Notes under the pieces: generated by a model
What the model was told of the DNA's origin: nothing
Seen by the model: only the letters and a program-made list of their open reading frames with translations
Databases searched by the model: none
From: Candidatus Woesearchaeota archaeon
GTDB taxonomy: Archaea; Nanobdellota; Nanobdellia; Woesearchaeales; JAFGUC01
Assembly: GCA_016938695.1 (NCBI GenBank)
Contig: JAFGUC010000006.1
Location: 229,633 to 293,632 of the forward strand
DNA: 64,000 bases
Direction of reading: 5' to 3'
Part shown: piece after piece, positions 58,665 to 64,000 of the stretch
Layout: the number at the start of each line of letters is the position of its first letter
Position numbering within the stretch: the stretch's first letter is position 1
Program-made: the position numbers and the translations under genes

Positions 58665-60554
58665 TTATTTTTTACTCGATTGCGTTAGTTTTTTAACATT
58701 TTGTAATAGATTTTTGTGATTTTTCCAATCAAGTATATTTTCTAAAACGTCAGTTATTGTCTCAACAGGAATGATTTTTATTCGATTTAGTTTTTCTTTA
58801 GGTAGGACTATATCTTGCATGTTTGACTTTGGAACTATTACAAATTCAAGTTCTGAGTCGATTGCAGCCTCAATTTTAGCACTTACTCCACCAATTGGTA
58901 AAACATCACCTCTGACAGATAAACTTCCTGTCATCGCTCCATTTTGTTTTACAGGGATGTCTTTGAGTGCTGAGATAATTGATGTTGCAACTGCGATACT
59001 TGCAGAATCTCCTTCTACACCTTCATATGTTTGCAAGAATTGAACATGTATATCGAAGTTTTCCTTGTCTTCACCAAATATTTTCTTGATTATTGCAAAA
59101 ACATTTGTGATTGCTTCTTTTGCAATTTCACCAAGTTTACCTGTTGCAACTATTGTTGATTTTTCTTTACCTAAACTAACTGATGCTTCGATTGGGAGGA
59201 TTATTCCTGAAAGAAGACCAGCAGTTCCCATAACTGCTAAACCATTTACTCTTCCAATGACATTGCCTTTTGTGATTATTATTTCGTATTCTTTTTTACG
59301 TTCAATCATTTTATCTGCAAGTTGTTGTTCAAGAGGTCTTGCGTATGTCTTTGCTTTTAGAATGTGATCTTTAGTGACGTATTTGTCATTTTGTTCTAGA
59401 GCCATATCTCCTGCTGCTCGTACAATTCCACCTAAATCTCTTAATCTTAATGTTAGGTGTCCTTTTCTTGATGCACGTTTTTTAGCTTCTTCTATAATTA
59501 GTTCAACAGCGCCTTTATCAAAATGAGGAATTTTGCCGTCTTTTTTGACTTCTTGTGCAATGAATTGTGCTATTTTGAAACGGTTTTCTGGAGTATCAAG
59601 CATTGTTTCATTCATGTATACTTCGTAACCATATCCTCGAATTCTACTTCTTAATGCTGGATGTAAATCTTTTATTGTTTCTAGATTTCCTGCAGCAACT
59701 AAGATAAAATTACACGGTACTGGTTCAGTTCTAACCATCGCACCTGCACTTCTTTCACTTTGTCCAGTAATTGGATATTTTTTTTCTTGAAGTGCTGTTA
59801 GTAGTTCTTGTTGAGTATCTGGTCTTAACGTTGAAATTTCATCGAAAAATAATACTCCCATGTTTGCTTTGTGGATTAGACCAGCCACAATTCTTTCATT
59901 TGCTGGAGTACCAAGTCCACCAGATTGGAATGGATCGTGTAATACATCTCCTAGTAAAGCTCCTGCGTGACTTCCAGTTGCATCATAGAATTGAGTTTTT
60001 TTCTTGTCAAAATTATCTACTACAACTTTTGGAGTTTGTACTTTATTATTCATTTTTTTAGAGAAGTTAATTATCATTACAACCATTGCAAGAAAAATTA
60101 ATCCTCCTAAGAAGAATGCTGTAAACATTATGTCTGAGTTGTATTTATTTCTGATCCACCATGGTGCGATCATAGAAACAATAGCTAGAATGAATAGGAT
60201 TATATTTTGATTATTCATAGCACCCATTGATTCTATTTTTGAACGCATTATTAAATCTCGTCCAGTTCCTGCAGGAACAGTTCTGATTAATGGTTCATTT
60301 TCATCATTTGGGTTTGGAAAGGCAACAATATCAACTAATTTTTCTTTTGGCAACATTTCTGCTAAAGCAAGACCTAGCATGGATTTTCCAGTTCCAGGTT
60401 CTCCAATAAGTAGTACGTGACGTCGTCTAATTGCTGCTTTTTTGATTACTTCAACAGCTTCATCTTGTCCTATAATTTGACCAATACTATCTTTAGGTAC
60501 TTCTATGTCTTCAGTTGTTTTGAAATCTTTGAGAACTTTTGTTTTTGTTGCCAT
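58665..60554 (-). CDS. lonB: Membrane-anchored ATP-dependent protease LonB
   Basis: A 629-residue archaeal Lon. Walker [11 protein letters not shown] (51-60), two membrane segments (about 115-165) inserted in the AAA domain as in archaeal LonB, Walker [11 protein letters not shown] (about 234-243), then the protease domain with [17 protein letters not shown] (catalytic Ser about 528) and [14 protein letters not shown] (catalytic Lys about 569). Membrane anchoring puts its active face in the cytoplasm, where it degrades misfolded and regulatory proteins. TATA-like TTTATAAAT 25 bases upstream. Intact. Confidence 0.95.
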   Translation of the reverse strand: MATKTKVLKDFKTTEDIEVPKDSIGQIIGQDEAVEVIKKAAIRRRHVLLIGEPGTGKSMLGLALAEMLPKEKLVDIVAFPNPNDENEPLIRTVPAGTGRDLIMRSKIESMGAMNNQNIILFILAIVSMIAPWWIRNKYNSDIMFTAFFLGGLIFLAMVVMIINFSKKMNNKVQTPKVVVDNFDKKKTQFYDATGSHAGALLGDVLHDPFQSGGLGTPANERIVAGLIHKANMGVLFFDEISTLRPDTQQELLTALQEKKYPITGQSERSAGAMVRTEPVPCNFILVAAGNLETIKDLHPALRSRIRGYGYEVYMNETMLDTPENRFKIAQFIAQEVKKDGKIPHFDKGAVELIIEEAKKRASRKGHLTLRLRDLGGIVRAAGDMALEQNDKYVTKDHILKAKTYARPLEQQLADKMIERKKEYEIIITKGNVIGRVNGLAVMGTAGLLSGIILPIEASVSLGKEKSTIVATGKLGEIAKEAITNVFAIIKKIFGEDKENFDIHVQFLQTYEGVEGDSASIAVATSIISALKDIPVKQNGAMTGSLSVRGDVLPIGGVSAKIEAAIDSELEFVIVPKSNMQDIVLPKEKLNRIKIIPVETITDVLENILDWKNHKNLLQNVKKLTQSSKK

Positions 60555-60639
60555 TTTATTGTCGTATTATGTTTTATTTATAAAATTTATCCTGTCTTTT
60601 GAGTAAGTTATATTTGTTATGTTTTTATGTTTTATATAA

Positions 60640-60939
60640 ATGAATCTCTTTAAGACATCATTTATTGTATTTTTAGTCTCATTGTTTCTTTTATTTATTT
60701 TGTCGTTTTATGTGGAACCCCTTAGTTTAACTCAAGACTTTTCATGTGTGTTGGATGGTGATTTTGTGTCTGTTTCTGGATTTGTTTCTAAATGCAAGGT
60801 TTATTTTGAAAAGTATAATTGTGTTTTGATGTATAATTTGAGTGTTGATTTTGTTTCATCAAAGGATATAAGTAACAAAAGTATAGAATTGATTGGAAAA
60901 AAATCTCAAAATAAATTAGAAGTAATAAGAATAAAATAA
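60640..60939 (+). CDS. Small exported or membrane-anchored protein
   Basis: A 99-residue protein with one N-terminal hydrophobic segment (about 6-26) and a small, cysteine-containing outer part (FSCVLDGDFVSVSGFVSKCKVYFEKYNCVLMYNL around 34-67). The alternation of strands and VSVSGFV pattern would fit an OB-like fold, but this is a guess. It stands divergent from lonB and converges on rpoL. Not recognised. Confidence 0.55.
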   Translation: MNLFKTSFIVFLVSLFLLFILSFYVEPLSLTQDFSCVLDGDFVSVSGFVSKCKVYFEKYNCVLMYNLSVDFVSSKDISNKSIELIGKKSQNKLEVIRIK

Positions 60940-61215
60940 TTAAAGTTCTTTTTCAACTAGTTTTTTGAAGTCAGAACTGTCTTTTTTAGTAGCTTTTATT
61001 GCTTGTTCAAGTGCATCTTTTGGACTTATTGAACCGTCGGTTTCTATAATCATTTTTGGTAATCCTATTAATGGATGGTCTTGATTATAACTTGCAACGA
61101 CAACGCCTTTAACTTTATTTAATTCGTCCTTTAAAATACTACAGAAAGTGTGACCTTCACCTTCAATTTTGAATATAAGCTTATTTTTTTTGTCTTCAAT
61201 TTTTGTGATTTCCAT
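60940..61215 (-). CDS. rpoL: DNA-directed RNA polymerase subunit L
   Basis: A 91-residue Rpo11 (L) subunit, which pairs with subunit D in RNA polymerase assembly. Family segments KLIFKIEGEGHTFCSILKDELNK (12-34), ASYNQDHPLIGLPKMII (41-57) and DGSISPKDALEQAIKAT (59-75) are clear. It ends the topA-protease-rpoL gene string; the protease stop is 13 bases upstream. Confidence 0.94.
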   Translation of the reverse strand: MEITKIEDKKNKLIFKIEGEGHTFCSILKDELNKVKGVVVASYNQDHPLIGLPKMIIETDGSISPKDALEQAIKATKKDSSDFKKLVEKEL

Positions 61216-61228
61216 AGAATCTCACCTT

Positions 61229-63127
61229 CTAGTTAGCTTTTTTTGTTTTTCGTTTAAAAACTTTTCGTTTAGTAGTTACTGGTTTTGGCTTAATTGACAT
61301 GATTTGTGTTGTTATTGCACCAATCATTATACCTGCTATGAATACTACTGTGTATGCAATTGTTTTTAATAAATATGTCCAATCTATGTTTATTTTAGTT
61401 GTTGATTTTTTAAAATAAAGGTCTAGATTTGAGAATTCAATTGCATAATCGTAATAAATTAATGCCGATATTTTATCTTCTGTTTTATTTGAAGATGATA
61501 GTGTTTGTGCATATTCGTAGTAACTAAATCCTAAAATAGGGAATGCCTTTTTGTCTTGTTGACGTTTTATGCTTCTTTGTGCAACCTTTTGTTTTTCATT
61601 TAGTATTTTATCAATATCTTCATTTGTAGTTGCGAAACTAGATAGCATTGCATCAATTTGTGCTTTTGCTTTTGATGCTTTGAATAGACAATATGCATAA
61701 TCTTCATCATCAAATTCTTTATTTGCAATATCTATTGCAGCTTGTGCATTTTTTGTCAGACTTGGGAAATATAATCTTAAATATTCAACTCTTTCTTGAG
61801 CTTCAAATATTTTATTTAGACAAGCATTTTTTAATGTTTGAGAATCCATTTCGAAATAGTTTTTGTCTTTGTCAAAGAATTCGCTCCACATGCTTGCAGA
61901 ATAAAATCTTTCTGTTCCGAATGACAAAGCAGATTTACTATATTTTAGAATTGACTCGTTGTTTGATGTTGTGTTTATTACATTAAGATAGTCTTCAGTT
62001 TCATATAATCTTTCTTTTACTATTATATATGTTTGAAGATCTGTAATTGATTTTATTTCTTTTTTTGATATTTGCTCTCTAAAATATTGTAATGATTTTG
62101 TTAATTTTTCCATTTGGTCAATTACTTCTGCTCGTGTCAAGTCTTTTTTCAGATGGTCTTGTAGAATTAAATTAGCTGAAAAACAAAATGATGCCATAGA
62201 ATAGTATTTTTCGTATGTAAATGCTGTTCGTCTTTTCATGAATAAATCTACGAGTGATGCTATATCGATGTCTAATGACATATTTATTGTGTTTGTTTTA
62301 AGTGCTGATGTTAGGTATGGGTTGTTAATTTTGTCAACTAAAAGATTTGTTCTATTGCATAAATTTATTCCAATACCTAACATTGTTTTTTGGTATTCAT
62401 CATCGATATTTAATTCTTCATTTAAATTGTCGCAATTTTTATTATAAACGCTGCAAATTAGATCATCTATACTTGCAACTTCAATAACTTCGACATCTAG
62501 TGTTTTTCCGTATTCAACAAGGTCTAATTTTGTCTTGTTTGAGTTATTATTTTCAAAATTGTAGATATCTCCGTAGTCAGATACATTTATTGTTAAATCG
62601 TAATCTTCGTAGAAAAATCTGTCGCCAGTTGGGATAAATACTTTTTTTATTCCAAGGCTAGATGCTGCTTCGATTTTTTCTTTTACGCCACCAACTTTTC
62701 CAATCAATCCACCGAGATTAATTGTTCCAGTAATTGCTATATTTTGTGGGACGTCGTATGATTTTAATTTTGAAATTGTAAGAAATGTTATTGATGCTCC
62801 TGCGCTAGGGCCACCAATTATTGCTGTGTTTGCTCTAATTGTGTAGAAGAAGTTTACATCTGAACAATCTTCATCTAAATAGTTGCAAGCAATTTCTTTG
62901 GCATATCTTGTTGACATTTGTGTGTCGAGTTTTGTGAATGGAAATGTGTCCATGAATACGTTTCCAGTTCCTTTTGTAATTGATAAGGAAAGATCTGCAC
63001 CGGATCCCGTCATTATTCCATTTTGAGTTGTCACCGCTAGAAGTTTCATATCTGAATCAGCATGTACTGAAAAAAGGAGTGTTCCTAAGATTAATATTGT
63101 TATTAATAATTGTTTTATGACTTTCAT
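61229..63127 (-). CDS. Exported Lon-type (S16) serine protease
   Basis: A 632-residue protein with a signal peptide (about 1-23), a Lon-like protease domain (about 28-200) and a C-terminal transmembrane anchor (about 590-612) with a basic tail. Catalytic Ser is in AIIGGPSAGASITFL (about 110-124) and Lys in GGLIGKVGGVKEKIEAAS (about 145-162). This resembles the predicted archaeal S16-type secreted protease family (COG1750-like). There is no ATPase domain, so it must act without ATP. The middle (200-590) is helical and rich in Asn/Lys. It starts 3 bases after topA ends, pointing to an operon with topA and rpoL. Confidence 0.85.
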   Translation of the reverse strand: MKVIKQLLITILILGTLLFSVHADSDMKLLAVTTQNGIMTGSGADLSLSITKGTGNVFMDTFPFTKLDTQMSTRYAKEIACNYLDEDCSDVNFFYTIRANTAIIGGPSAGASITFLTISKLKSYDVPQNIAITGTINLGGLIGKVGGVKEKIEAASSLGIKKVFIPTGDRFFYEDYDLTINVSDYGDIYNFENNNSNKTKLDLVEYGKTLDVEVIEVASIDDLICSVYNKNCDNLNEELNIDDEYQKTMLGIGINLCNRTNLLVDKINNPYLTSALKTNTINMSLDIDIASLVDLFMKRRTAFTYEKYYSMASFCFSANLILQDHLKKDLTRAEVIDQMEKLTKSLQYFREQISKKEIKSITDLQTYIIVKERLYETEDYLNVINTTSNNESILKYSKSALSFGTERFYSASMWSEFFDKDKNYFEMDSQTLKNACLNKIFEAQERVEYLRLYFPSLTKNAQAAIDIANKEFDDEDYAYCLFKASKAKAQIDAMLSSFATTNEDIDKILNEKQKVAQRSIKRQQDKKAFPILGFSYYEYAQTLSSSNKTEDKISALIYYDYAIEFSNLDLYFKKSTTKINIDWTYLLKTIAYTVVFIAGIMIGAITTQIMSIKPKPVTTKRKVFKRKTKKAN

Positions 63128-63130
63128 TTT

Positions 63131-64000
63131 CTACTCTTCCTCTTTCTTTGGAGCCTCTTTTTCTTTTTCAATTCTTTCTGTGTATTTGCATTTTGGGTAA
63201 TTACTGCACCCTAAGAATTGTCCGTAAATACTTTTTCTTAAAACAAGTTTTCCTTTGCATTTAGGACAGTCTTTCTCGATTGTTCCTGATTGGATTTCTT
63301 TCATTTCTTGACTTAGGTTTGCTTCATCAATTTTTAATGATGGACATTCAGGATTGATACAAAGAGTTTGACTTCTTGTTGACTTTGTTCCTTTTTTTGT
63401 TATTGTTAGCATTGGATGTGCACAGTGTTCGCAATTTTTGTTTGCACTTTTAATTACTCCTGTTTGTGGTATTTTGAATGTTGCAGAACAATCTGGATAT
63501 TTGTCACACGCGATGAATCTGCCGAATTTACCTTGTTTTATTACAAGCATTCCTTCTTTACAAACAGGACATTCTCCAATTGTGTTCATCTCATTTGCAG
63601 TTTCGAAGTTTGCGTCTTTTAGTTCTTTTCCGATGTCTAATTCTTTTTTCTTAAAATCAGTAAGTATGTCTGTTAGTAATTTTTGTGCTTCGTCTAGGAC
63701 TTCTTGTGGTGTCTTTTCTTTCTTTCGAATTGATTCCATCTCATCTTCGAAGTGTCTTGTTAATTCTTCATCGAGTATTGTTGAAGAATATTTTTCTAGG
63801 ATATCGCACGTTCTAATTCCAAGTTTTGTTGCTTGGATGCTTTTTTCGTTGACATATCCTCTTTGATATAGTGCATCTATTATGCTTGCTCTTGTTGCTT
63901 TTGTTCCTAAATTTCTTTTTTCTAGTTCTTTGATTATTGATGCAGCAGTATATCTTTTTGGTGGACTTGTCTCTTTTTCATCTTTGGTGATTGAATTTAT
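63131..64000 (-). CDS. topA: DNA topoisomerase I, C-terminal part, cut by window edge
   Basis: The C-terminal 289 residues of a type IA topoisomerase; the frame stays open to 64000 and the ATG at 63739 is internal. The upstream part reads NLGTKATRASIIDALYQRGY, the type IA motif that positions DNA around the active-site domain, followed by three zinc ribbons (CPVC...CDKYPDC, CEHC...CINPEC, CPKC...CSNYPKC) and an acidic/basic tail. Archaeal TopA relaxes supercoils; the catalytic Tyr lies outside the window. The protease gene begins 3 bases downstream. Confidence 0.93.
   Translation of the reverse strand: MNSITKDEKETSPPKRYTAASIIKELEKRNLGTKATRASIIDALYQRGYVNEKSIQATKLGIRTCDILEKYSSTILDEELTRHFEDEMESIRKKEKTPQEVLDEAQKLLTDILTDFKKKELDIGKELKDANFETANEMNTIGECPVCKEGMLVIKQGKFGRFIACDKYPDCSATFKIPQTGVIKSANKNCEHCAHPMLTITKKGTKSTRSQTLCINPECPSLKIDEANLSQEMKEIQSGTIEKDCPKCKGKLVLRKSIYGQFLGCSNYPKCKYTERIEKEKEAPKKEEE

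Noticed and set aside
1..64000. CRISPR array, insertion sequence or prophage
   Set aside because: No regular 25-40-base repeat-spacer pattern, no transposase, integrase or phage structural gene was seen.

Overview
This is a contiguous 64 kb stretch of an AT-rich archaeal chromosome with short intergenic gaps. The archaeal signature is unambiguous: ribosomal proteins S24e, S27ae, P0/L10 and P1/L12, RNA polymerase subunit L, membrane-anchored LonB, Kae1, RNase P subunit Rpp21, GatD/GatE, archaeal UMP kinase, deoxyhypusine synthase and archaeal topoisomerase I. Small genes, many orphan coiled-coil proteins, and a strong admixture of bacterial-type genes (IspH, type I Idi, long RelA/SpoT, FolC, ThyX, GlyA, encapsulated-ferritin-like protein, DUF2164) suggest a DPANN archaeon, most like Woesearchaeota/Pacearchaeota. 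That placement is inference. No rRNA, recognisable tRNA, insertion sequence, phage or CRISPR array was found.

Layout. 1-7.7 kb: end of ispH, a phosphoesterase, ion transport (K+ channel, SulP, MATE), orphan proteins and idi. 7.7-17.8 kb: an ABC-2 exporter in operon with an encapsulated-ferritin-like protein, then small enzymes, orphan antitoxin-like and ribbon-helix-helix proteins, a nucleoside phosphorylase, and a 1.5 kb T-rich non-coding stretch (16274-17768) with direct repeats, an inverted-repeat pair and a cluster of hairpins. 17.8-28.1 kb: a PAS protein, transporters, glycerate kinase, the overlapping thyX-glyA pair, a CHASE4 histidine kinase, folC and a CYTH protein. 28.1-31.7 kb: ribosomal operon L1-L10-L12-coiled coil-S24e-S27ae (minus strand). 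31.8-36.4 kb: nif3-gatD-gatE-pyrH operon. 36.3-48 kb: mostly lineage-specific proteins (zinc-ribbon protein, giant TIM-barrel-like protein, methyltransferase, Tam41-like nucleotidyltransferase, PLD and DHH proteins, a surface protein, coiled coils, Nip7-like protein). 48-64 kb: informational and stress genes (rnp4, cysS, deoxyhypusine synthase with a PLP decarboxylase, sugar epimerase, RelA/SpoT, kae1, lonB, rpoL, secreted Lon-like protease, topA).

Expression signals are of two kinds. First genes commonly have a TATA box centred about 25-28 bases before the start codon, implying leaderless mRNAs. Operon-internal genes and several others carry clear Shine-Dalgarno sequences of the GGAGG / GGTGAT type, sometimes with TTG or GTG starts.

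Functionally the window combines an archaeal core with bacterial-type metabolism: isoprenoid end steps (IspH, Idi), folate-dependent one-carbon flow (GlyA, ThyX, FolC), a possible stringent response (bifunctional RelA/SpoT) and iron handling (ferritin-like). The most notable items are the long RelA/SpoT, the IspH plus type I Idi pair, the ferritin-like protein without a visible shell gene, the repeat-rich non-coding region, and the lineage-specific block at 36.7-42 kb.
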